64,000 bases of DNA from Geobacter sp. Its GTDB lineage: Bacteria > Desulfobacterota > Desulfuromonadia > Geobacterales > Geobacteraceae. Of this stretch, positions 58,168 to 64,000 are shown one piece after another (positions within the stretch are counted from its first letter, which is position 1; the number at the start of each line of letters is the position of its first letter). The position numbers were made by a program, and so were the translations under genes. The notes beneath the pieces were generated by a model. The model searched no databases and was not told the DNA's origin. It was given only the letters and a program-made list of their open reading frames with translations. Location of the stretch: positions 130,658-194,657 of the forward strand of contig DNJC01000006.1 of assembly GCA_003490025.1 (NCBI GenBank), read 5' to 3'.

Positions 58168-59328
58168 TTAAAGCGCCCTGAGGGCTTCGGTTGGGTCCAT
58201 CTTGCTGGCGTGCAGCGCGGGGTACAGGCTGGCCAGAATGCCCAGGAGAAGCGCCAGGCCGATGGAGCCGAAGGCGACCGTGGAATCCCAGAGCAGATGC
58301 GCGTTCTTGCTTTCCGCCATGAACGGAAGCGCCAGCTTGGCGCCGCCCATCCCCACCAGGTACCCGAGGACCCCGGCCAGCAGGCTGACCAGCGCCGCCT
58401 CCAGGAGGATGATGCGCATGATGTGGCTTTTCCTGAAGCCGATGGCTCGGAACACGCCGATCTCGGTGGTCCTTTCGTTGACGCTTCCCATCATGGTGAC
58501 GAAGACGATCAGCGACCCGATGAAGACGACGACGGCGGCCATGGCGTACGAGAACCTTTTGAATTGATCCAGCGCCTTCAGGCGACCTTCGACCACCTGC
58601 TGGATGGCCGAGACCTTGGAATCCGGTAGTATTTCGGCGATCTGCGTGACCATGTCGCCGATAGGGCAGCCGGAACAAAGGGCGGCTACCTCGGCCATGG
58701 TGATCTTGCCTTCCTTGCCGAGAAGTTTTTGCGCCCTGGGGAGAGAAGCGAAGACGAGCGAATCGTCCTGCGAGCCGGTCTGGCTGAGAACGCCTGCGAC
58801 TTTGAAGGTTTCGCCCTTGATCTGGACGCTGTCGCCGGAACTCGCATTGAGGACGTTAGAGGCGTCGCTCCCCAGCAGCAGTTCGTTGTCGCCCTTGGGC
58901 GGATCGCCGAAGATCTGCCACCACTGCTTCATCTTCAGTTCCGCAGCGAAGTCGACACCGACCAGCAGGACGTCGTGAGTGCCGATCTTCACGCCACCGA
59001 GCACCTTGGGGGAGACAGCGGAGATGTTCTTGTTGTTCTTGATGGTGCGGATCTTGGCGAGGTCCTCCTCCTTGATCTCCCGCTGGTCGAAGGTGACGCC
59101 GCCGAGGCTGATGCCGCCGTAGTTCATGGAGAGACCGTTGCTTTGCGGGGTAACCAGGATGTTGGCGCCGAACTCGTCCATCTTCTTTTCGATGTCGCTG
59201 GACATGGAGCGGGTCAACGTCACCAGGGTGACGATGGTGGCGATGCCCACCATGAGGCCGATGGTTAGAAAGGCCATCTTGGCCTTGCGTCGCTTCAGGT
59301 TGTTGATCGAGATGGTGTGCAGTTTCAT
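58168..59328 (-). CDS. ABC transporter permease (MacB-type) with periplasmic CSGCP motif
   Basis: A 386-residue permease with TM1 (about 20-42), a large periplasmic domain (about 45-265) and three C-terminal TM helices (about 270-295, 320-345, 350-375), ending in the family LYPALHASKMDPTEALRAL. The periplasmic domain contains CSGCPIGDM, a Cys pair not typical of MacB, which might bind copper or form a disulfide. Start ATG 59328 with GGAG 6 nt upstream; earlier codons are repeat-flanking DNA. Operon with the ATPase; separated from the copA operon by 446 bp of repeats. Confidence 0.88.
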   Translation of the reverse strand: MKLHTISINNLKRRKAKMAFLTIGLMVGIATIVTLVTLTRSMSSDIEKKMDEFGANILVTPQSNGLSMNYGGISLGGVTFDQREIKEEDLAKIRTIKNNKNISAVSPKVLGGVKIGTHDVLLVGVDFAAELKMKQWWQIFGDPPKGDNELLLGSDASNVLNASSGDSVQIKGETFKVAGVLSQTGSQDDSLVFASLPRAQKLLGKEGKITMAEVAALCSGCPIGDMVTQIAEILPDSKVSAIQQVVEGRLKALDQFKRFSYAMAAVVVFIGSLIVFVTMMGSVNERTTEIGVFRAIGFRKSHIMRIILLEAALVSLLAGVLGYLVGMGGAKLALPFMAESKNAHLLWDSTVAFGSIGLALLLGILASLYPALHASKMDPTEALRAL

Positions 59329-59392
59329 TGTTTCTCCGTGTGTCGGGAGTTTAAGGATTACCGTCAACCTCAGCCTATGCTGATGAGAACAT

Positions 59393-59418
59393 GTAGGAGC
59401 GGCATTCCTGCCGCGATA
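59393..59418. repeat. Family-2 dispersed repeat
   Basis: GTAGGAGCGGCATTCCTGCC core, followed 4 bp later by a family-3 repeat as at 38072-38137. Confidence 0.85.
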
Positions 59419-59421
59419 AAC

Positions 59422-59458
59422 GCCCTCACCCTACCCTCTCCCGGAGGGCGAGGGAGAG
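59422..59458. repeat. Family-3 palindromic repeat
   Basis: GCCCTCACCCTACC then CTCTCCCGGAGGGCGAGGGA; paired with an inverted copy at 59501-59542. Confidence 0.75.
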
Positions 59459-59500
59459 TTGGGCAAAGCCTTTAGTTGATGGTAAGAGCGGCTGTAATAT

Positions 59501-59542
59501 CCCCTCGCCCTCCGGGAGAGGGTGGCCGAAGGCCGGGTGAGG
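59501..59542. repeat. Family-3 palindromic repeat, inverted
   Basis: CCCCTCGCCCTCCGGGAGAG then GGTGGCCGAAGGCCGGGTGAGGG; inverse of the copy at 59422. Confidence 0.75.
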
Positions 59543-59741
59543 GAGCTGCCACGAAGCGACCATCATGCCACTTGCTACGTCCGAATGCTTATCAAGTGTC
59601 ATGCCAAAGGCGGGAAACCAGTTCAAGTTGCCGGAATTACGTCAGCAACTACCATTTGGCCTCATCCTCGCTGCCATTTTCGGGGGAATATTCGACGCAG
59701 GCCGGAGAATATTCTACAGTTTTTTAACCAGTTTCAGTTCT

Positions 59742-59767
59742 GGTTCCCAAGCTCCAGCTTGGGAACC
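59742..59767. repeat. 26-bp near-perfect palindrome
   Basis: GGTTCCCAAGCT and AGCTTGGGAACC arms separated by CC. It lies 8 bp after the end of the small HMBD gene (minus strand), where it could act as a hairpin. No U-tract follows, so a dispersed repeat is more likely than a terminator. Confidence 0.65.
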
Positions 59768-59774
59768 GGCTCCA

Positions 59775-59984
59775 CTATGCCTTTTCACTATTAACCAGTT
59801 TCATCCCGCAGATGGAACAGTCCGCAGTGGGGTCGTTGCTGGTGATCCAGGGGTGCATGGGGCAGGCGTACAAGGCTCCCTTTGACGCGCCCTTCATCTT
59901 ATCGGCTTTGCCGAAAAAGAACCAGAGGTTGAGGCCGATGAGCGCCAGGCCGGAGAGGGTGACGATGATTTGAGTAAGATCCAT
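59775..59984 (-). CDS. Small membrane protein with heavy-metal-binding domain
   Basis: A 69-residue protein: one N-terminal TM helix (about 5-25) and a C-terminal heavy-metal-binding motif YACPMHPW ... DCSICGMKLV, the same type as in the N-terminus of CusB. The CxMHP and CxxCGM elements supply Cys, Met and His for copper. It starts 4 bp after the copA stop, so it is translationally coupled to the ATPase and probably passes or buffers copper at the membrane. Confidence 0.88.
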   Translation of the reverse strand: MDLTQIIVTLSGLALIGLNLWFFFGKADKMKGASKGALYACPMHPWITSNDPTADCSICGMKLVNSEKA

Positions 59985-59988
59985 GACA

Positions 59989-62499
59989 TCAACCCCTTTC
60001 CACGGTGAACCCGCGCAGGCGCAGGGCGTTGGTGACGACGCTGACGGACGACAGCGCCATGGCCAGCGACGCGATGATGGGACTGAGCAGCCAGCCGGTC
60101 AGCGGGTACAGCACGCCGGCCGCAATCGGGATGCCGAGTATGTTGTAAAAGAACGCGAAGAACAGGTTCTGCTTGATGTTCGCTATGGTCGCCCTCGACA
60201 GCGCGATGCTGGATATGACACCGTTCAGATCGCCGCGAACAAGGGTTATGTCCGCCGCCTCGATCGCCACGTCCGTGCCGCTCCCCATCGCGATGCCGAC
60301 ATCGGCCTGGGCCAGCGCGGGCGCGTCATTGATGCCATCCCCCACCATCGCCACCACCTTCCCCTGCGCCTGCAGCTTCCTGATTTCCTCCCCCTTCCCG
60401 TCCGGCAGCACCTCAGCGATCACACTGTCCACTCCCACCTGTCTGGCAATGGAGTTGGCCGTCCGCGTGTTGTCACCGGTCAGCATGATCACCTCGAGAC
60501 CCAAGTCACGCAATCGCCGGATCGCACTGGCCGAACCCTCCTTTATCGGGTCGGAGATGGCTATGGTCCCGGCGTAGGAGCCGTCTATGACGACAAAGAT
60601 GGGTGTCTTCCCCTGGTCGGCAAGAAGATGCGCGGCGCTCGGATCGGTCACCAGGCCACGCTCCTTGAGCAGCAGCGAGGTGCCGATAAGTACCTTCTTG
60701 CCATCGACCACCGCCTCGATGCCGTGGCCGGGTATCGCCTTGAAATCGGAGCTGGCGAGGAGCGGCAATCCTCGCTCTTCCGCCGAGCGGACGATCGCCT
60801 CGCCAAGCGGGTGTTCGCTGCCGTACTCGGCCGAGGCGGCGATCTGCAACAACACCTCTTCCGGGACACCGATAGCGTTTATGTCGGTAACGGAAGGAAC
60901 TCCGCGGGTTATGGTGCCGGTCTTGTCCAGAACGATGGTGTCGAGCTTGTGCGCCGTTTCCAGAGCCTCGCCTCCCTTGATCAGGATGCCGCTTTGGGCT
61001 CCGCGCCCGGTGCCGACCATGATGGCGGTAGGCGTGGCGAGGCCGAGCGCGCACGGACAGGCGATGATGAGGACGGAGACGAAGGTAAGGACCGCCATGT
61101 TGAGCCGGGTGTCAGCCGGAGAGAGGTCGAACCAGACCACGAAGGTGGCGATGGCGAGGGAAATGACCACCGGGACGAAGTAACTGGCGATAAGATCGGC
61201 CATCCGCTGGATCGGGGCCTTGCTCCCCTGCGCCTGTTGCACCAGCCTGACGATCTGCTGCAAGACGGTGTCCTTCCCGATCCTGGTGGCGCGCAGCCTG
61301 AACGAGCCTGTCTTGTTGATGGTGGCGCCGATGACGGTGTCGCCGGCCTTCTTCTGCACCGGCAAAGCCTCCCCGGTCAGCATGCTCTCGTCCACCGAGG
61401 AAGCCCCCTCGATCACCTCGCCGTCCACCGGAACCTTTTCGCCGGGGCGAACCAGGATGCTGTCTCCGACCAGCACCTCCGAAACCGGGATATCCTGCTC
61501 CGTGCCGTCGCGCAACACGCGGGCCGTCTTCGGCTGCAGTCCTATCAGCGCGTGGATGGCGCCGCTGGTCTTGCTCTTGGCGCGAGCCTCCAGCAGTCGC
61601 CCCATGAGGATGAGGGTCACGATGATGGCCGCCACCTCGTAGTAGACTCCGACCGGCGCCGCCATCTCGTGCCCGTGGTCGGCGCTTGGGGCCGCGCCTG
61701 CACGGAGCCACTGAGGTGCGATGGTAGCGACGAGACTGAAGACGTAGGCCGAGAGCGTCCCGAGGGAAACCAGCGTGTTCATGTCGGCCACCCGGTGCCT
61801 GGCGGCGGCCCAGGCGCCGGTGAAGAACTCGCGTCCGGCCCAGAAAAGAACCGGCGTGGTCAGGGCGAACTCAACCCAGGCACGTCCCGGGAAGTTGAAG
61901 AGGTCGGCCAGGGCAGGAACCACGTGCCCCGCCATAGCGATCACGGCGAGCGGTAAGGTGAGGGAAAGCGCGATGAGGAACTTGATCCTGTTCTTTTGGT
62001 ACTGCTCCTCGTGCACCCGGGACTGGGCCTCCAGCATCTCGGTTTCATCGGTTTCGCTTCCGCCGCTTCCCGCCTCAAGGACTTCGTACCCCAGGTCACG
62101 CACCACCTGCTTGAGCGCCTGGGAGTCCGTCACCCGCGGATCGTACTTGAGGGTGGCGCGGGTGGTGGCGAAGTTGACGGCAGCCTTGACGACTCCTGGC
62201 GACCCGGAGAGGGTTTTTTCTATGCGCCCCGCGCAACCGGCGCAGTTCATGCCCAGAAGCGGGAATTCGCACTGCTCGACCTGCTCCGGCGCCGCGCCCG
62301 CCGTCGCGCCCGCCGACCCGGTCTCCGCCGGTACCGAAGCCTCGGCGCCGAGGTAGCTATCCGGGCTTTTCTCGAACTTATCCTTGCATCCCGACGAGCA
62401 GAATCGGTATGTGACGCCGGCATTGACGGCGGTCAGCGCCGCATCCTCGGGCACGTCCATGCCGCAGACAGGATCACGATAAGCAGTTTTTTCAGACAT
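59989..62499 (-). CDS. copA: Cu(I)-exporting P1B-type ATPase
   Basis: An 836-residue heavy-metal ATPase. N-terminal YHS domain (DPVCGMDV ... YRFCSSGCKDKF, about 8-45), one HMA domain with GMNCAGC (about 80-145), eight TM helices, the metal channel CPC in ACPCALGLATPT, phosphorylation motif DKTGT, nucleotide-binding HP in SEHPLGEA, and GDGINDAPAL. The N and MxxxS-type elements of the last TMs (YNILGIPIAAG, MALSSVSVVTNALRL) mark Cu(I) specificity. The start ATG 62499 has GGAGG 8 nt upstream; a nearby ATG at 62514 lacks a site. Operon csoR-copA-HMBD protein. Confidence 0.95.
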   Translation of the reverse strand: MSEKTAYRDPVCGMDVPEDAALTAVNAGVTYRFCSSGCKDKFEKSPDSYLGAEASVPAETGSAGATAGAAPEQVEQCEFPLLGMNCAGCAGRIEKTLSGSPGVVKAAVNFATTRATLKYDPRVTDSQALKQVVRDLGYEVLEAGSGGSETDETEMLEAQSRVHEEQYQKNRIKFLIALSLTLPLAVIAMAGHVVPALADLFNFPGRAWVEFALTTPVLFWAGREFFTGAWAAARHRVADMNTLVSLGTLSAYVFSLVATIAPQWLRAGAAPSADHGHEMAAPVGVYYEVAAIIVTLILMGRLLEARAKSKTSGAIHALIGLQPKTARVLRDGTEQDIPVSEVLVGDSILVRPGEKVPVDGEVIEGASSVDESMLTGEALPVQKKAGDTVIGATINKTGSFRLRATRIGKDTVLQQIVRLVQQAQGSKAPIQRMADLIASYFVPVVISLAIATFVVWFDLSPADTRLNMAVLTFVSVLIIACPCALGLATPTAIMVGTGRGAQSGILIKGGEALETAHKLDTIVLDKTGTITRGVPSVTDINAIGVPEEVLLQIAASAEYGSEHPLGEAIVRSAEERGLPLLASSDFKAIPGHGIEAVVDGKKVLIGTSLLLKERGLVTDPSAAHLLADQGKTPIFVVIDGSYAGTIAISDPIKEGSASAIRRLRDLGLEVIMLTGDNTRTANSIARQVGVDSVIAEVLPDGKGEEIRKLQAQGKVVAMVGDGINDAPALAQADVGIAMGSGTDVAIEAADITLVRGDLNGVISSIALSRATIANIKQNLFFAFFYNILGIPIAAGVLYPLTGWLLSPIIASLAMALSSVSVVTNALRLRGFTVERG

Positions 62500-62517
62500 C
62501 TCTGCATCCTCCATTTA

Positions 62518-62808
62518 CTACTTCAGAAACCGCGACAGCGCGGTCTTTACCTCGTCCAGGAGCTGTTGTTGAGACATCGGCTTGGCCGCTTCGTGCTGCG
62601 TGTCGCTCCCCTGCGCGAGGACGCAGTTCTCCAGGTGGCTGGTCAGAAGTTCCACCCCTAGTGCGTCCAGCGCGGAGCGGACCGCCGAGATCTGGTTCAG
62701 TATGTCGACGCAGTAACGCTTCTCTTCGAGCATCCGCTCTATGCCCGCCACCTGCCCGCCAATCCGCTTGACGCGGGTGATCATCTTGCTTTTCGATGTT
62801 CCGCTCAT
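62518..62808 (-). CDS. csoR: CsoR-type copper-sensing repressor
   Basis: A 96-residue DUF156-family repressor. The Cu(I) ligands are Cys33, His58 and Cys62 (RYCVDIL, SHLENC), with the same 25- and 4-residue spacing as Mycobacterium CsoR. Basic residues in the first helix (KMITRVKRIGGQVAGIERM) form the DNA-binding face. The ATG at 62808 has AGGAGG 4 nt upstream. It is the first gene of the copA operon and is preceded by two identical operator-like palindromes, so it is autoregulated and released by copper. Confidence 0.95.
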   Translation of the reverse strand: MSGTSKSKMITRVKRIGGQVAGIERMLEEKRYCVDILNQISAVRSALDALGVELLTSHLENCVLAQGSDTQHEAAKPMSQQQLLDEVKTALSRFLK

Positions 62809-62827
62809 GGTTCCTCCTGCACAAAAA

Positions 62828-62844
62828 ATACCCCTAGGGGGTAT
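62828..62844. promoter_or_regulatory. CsoR operator 1
   Basis: ATACCCCTAGGGGGTAT, a GC-centred palindrome of the CsoR class, 19 bp upstream of the csoR start codon. Confidence 0.88.
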
Positions 62845-62858
62845 AGCCATGCATCAAC

Positions 62859-62875
62859 ATACCCCTAGGGGGTAT
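62859..62875. promoter_or_regulatory. CsoR operator 2
   Basis: A second, identical ATACCCCTAGGGGGTAT, centred 31 bp from the first (three helical turns), consistent with two CsoR tetramers on one DNA face. Confidence 0.88.
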
Positions 62876-62951
62876 CGTCGTCAAGTCTAAAAATATGAAC
62901 CGTTAGCCACAGAGAAAATCTGAGGACATCTGAGAAAAATCTATTTGGTCT

Positions 62952-62982
62952 AAAAAAAGAAGCGGCTTTGGATGCCGCTTCT
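62952..62982 (-). terminator. Terminator of the oxidoreductase gene
   Basis: AGAAGCGGC (62974-62982 on the minus strand) and GCCGCTTCT with a 7-nt loop, followed by seven T (minus strand, 62958-62952). The stem resembles half of the family-2 repeat. Confidence 0.88.
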
Positions 62983-63005
62983 ACAGGGAGGTTTATTGTT
63001 CGACT

Positions 63006-64000
63006 TCACACCTTCTTCACCGCCAGGTTCGCCGCCACCAGGATCGGGTCCCAGACCGGCGAGTACGGCGGAGCGTAAGCGAGGTCGAGCTCGGCTATCT
63101 CGAACACCGTCATATGCTTGTAGATCGCTGTCGCCAGGACATCGAGCCTCTTCGCCACCACGTCCTCGCCGACGATCTGGCCGCCCAGGAGCAGGCCGGA
63201 ACCCTTCTCGCACAAGAGGATGATCCGCATGGTGCTCCCGCCGGGGAATTCTCCCCGGGTCGGGCTATCGACGACCACCTTCACGAAATCGCGCCCAAGC
63301 GATTGCAGTTGCCTCTCGCTCAAGCCGGTGGTCGCCACGGTGAGTTCGAAGAACTTGAAGACGGCAGTCTGGTCGATGCCGTAGAACTGCGTCATGTTGT
63401 CGATATTGCATATGTTGTTGCCGATGATGCGCCCGTGCTTGTTGGCAGCGGGGCCGAGCGGGAAATAGGAGTTCTTCCCCAGTTGGCGGACGTAATGCTC
63501 GGCGCAGTCGCCGCCGGCGAAAATGGTGTCGAAATTGGTGCGCAGATACTTGTCCACCTGCGCCGACCCGGCCACCCCGAGAATCCCGCCGCATGCCGCT
63601 AAAAGAGCTGTGTTTGGCCTGTTCCCGACCGCAACCACGACCAGGTCTGCCTCGAAGGCGCCGGCAGAGGTCCGTATATGCCGTCCAGCCTTTTCCTCGA
63701 TGTCGACGCCGGTGAGTAGCTCGATCCCCTTCTCCTTCACCTTGTCCAGGACCTTCGCCCGTGCCTCGTCGCAAAAGGACGGCAGGATGTTCGCCGCCTT
63801 CTCGATGATGGTCGGCTTGATCCTCAGGTTGCAAAGGACGTCGGCCACCTCCAGGTTGGTGTAGCCTGCGCCGACCAGGAGAGCGCTCTTTGGGGCTTTT
63901 TCGTAGATGAAACTCTTGGTTTGTCGCGTGTCTTCGAGCGTCTTGAAGTAAAAGACGTCGCTATCGTCAAAGCCGGGATACTCCAGCCGGATCGCCCGGT
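63006..64000 (-). CDS. FAD-dependent pyridine nucleotide-disulfide oxidoreductase, 3' part (CoA-disulfide reductase/NADH oxidase-like)
   Basis: The start lies beyond the right edge; about 330 C-terminal codons are visible. LLVGAGYTNLEVADV is the NAD(P)-binding Rossmann motif (Gly-x-Gly, with Glu), ADLVVVAVGNRPN the ATG-like motif, TIFAGGDCAE the second FAD-binding segment, and LGPAANKHGRIIGNNI plus the C-terminal dimerisation domain ending DLAYAPPYSPVWDP match CoA-disulfide reductases, NADH oxidases and related enzymes. The redox-active Cys near the N-terminus is not in the window, so the exact reaction cannot be assigned. Followed by a terminator; upstream neighbours unknown. Confidence 0.88.
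   Translation of the reverse strand, partial: RAIRLEYPGFDDSDVFYFKTLEDTRQTKSFIYEKAPKSALLVGAGYTNLEVADVLCNLRIKPTIIEKAANILPSFCDEARAKVLDKVKEKGIELLTGVDIEEKAGRHIRTSAGAFEADLVVVAVGNRPNTALLAACGGILGVAGSAQVDKYLRTNFDTIFAGGDCAEHYVRQLGKNSYFPLGPAANKHGRIIGNNICNIDNMTQFYGIDQTAVFKFFELTVATTGLSERQLQSLGRDFVKVVVDSPTRGEFPGGSTMRIILLCEKGSGLLLGGQIVGEDVVAKRLDVLATAIYKHMTVFEIAELDLAYAPPYSPVWDPILVAANLAVKKV

Larger units (their letters stand above)
59329..59774. other. 446-bp repeat-rich intergenic region
   Basis: Holds a family-2 repeat (59393-59418), two oppositely oriented family-3 repeats (59422-59458 and 59501-59542) that together can form a long stem, and a separate palindrome at 59742-59767. No coding region is seen. 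Confidence 0.7.

Noticed and set aside
59983..61956. A 657-codon plus-strand frame opposite copA
   Set aside because: Antisense of the P-type ATPase gene, no recognisable domain.

Overview
The window looks like a chromosomal segment of a Geobacteraceae bacterium (Geobacter / Geomonas / Citrifermentans type). This is inferred from the GC-rich composition, the abundance of PAS-domain histidine kinases, a rubredoxin and universal stress protein pair, a small Cys-rich protein of a kind common in Geobacter, several families of short dispersed palindromic repeats and a large copper module. No rRNA, tRNA, CRISPR array, transposase or prophage gene was recognised.

Layout. (1) 1-1735, minus: pfaD and the first codons of a pfaA-like ketoacyl synthase (PUFA/polyketide synthase locus running off the left edge). 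(2) 1993-5920, minus: ybbA-ybbP-tesA, an ABC transporter with a lipoprotein esterase. (3) 6001-7888: a small conserved-looking protein, a universal stress protein-rubredoxin operon and a lipoprotein. (4) 8223-22522, plus: a 14-kb signalling island of four histidine kinases, two stand-alone receivers, a tandem-PilZ protein and a REC-PAS3-GGDEF-EAL protein. (5) 22628-32468: fatty-acid catabolism (divergent SCP2-like gene, then fadD-fadN-fadA-fadE), a histidine kinase, and an E. coli FadR-like GntR regulator. (6) 32820-43242: another PAS kinase, a small Cys-rich protein, mutM, a small membrane protein, a BI-1 family protein, a CvfB-like S1 protein and a Cache-HAMP-PAS4 hybrid kinase. (7) 43498-47970: a creatininase-family hydrolase, a 641-bp gap, and a PhnD-like binding protein paired with a hybrid kinase. 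(8) 48042-62808, minus: an extended copper module with csoR-copA-HMBD protein, a MacB-like ABC exporter, cusC-cusB-cusA, and periplasmic His/Met-rich proteins. (9) 63006-64000, minus: the C-terminal part of an FAD-dependent disulfide oxidoreductase.

How the parts work together. The window is dominated by signal transduction: eight histidine kinases, yet no response regulator with a DNA-binding domain. The visible outputs are free receivers and c-di-GMP (one cyclase with a degenerate EAL, one PilZ protein). Metabolically it carries a complete-looking acyl-CoA ligase plus beta-oxidation set in the Bacillus fadNAE order with a likely cognate regulator. The right end is a copper detoxification region: CsoR with two identical operator palindromes controls the P-type ATPase operon, while the RND operon has its own promoter with an 11-bp tandem repeat that looks like an OmpR-family activator site. 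The proteins encoded downstream of cusA are rich in Met and His and probably belong to the same periplasmic copper-handling function.
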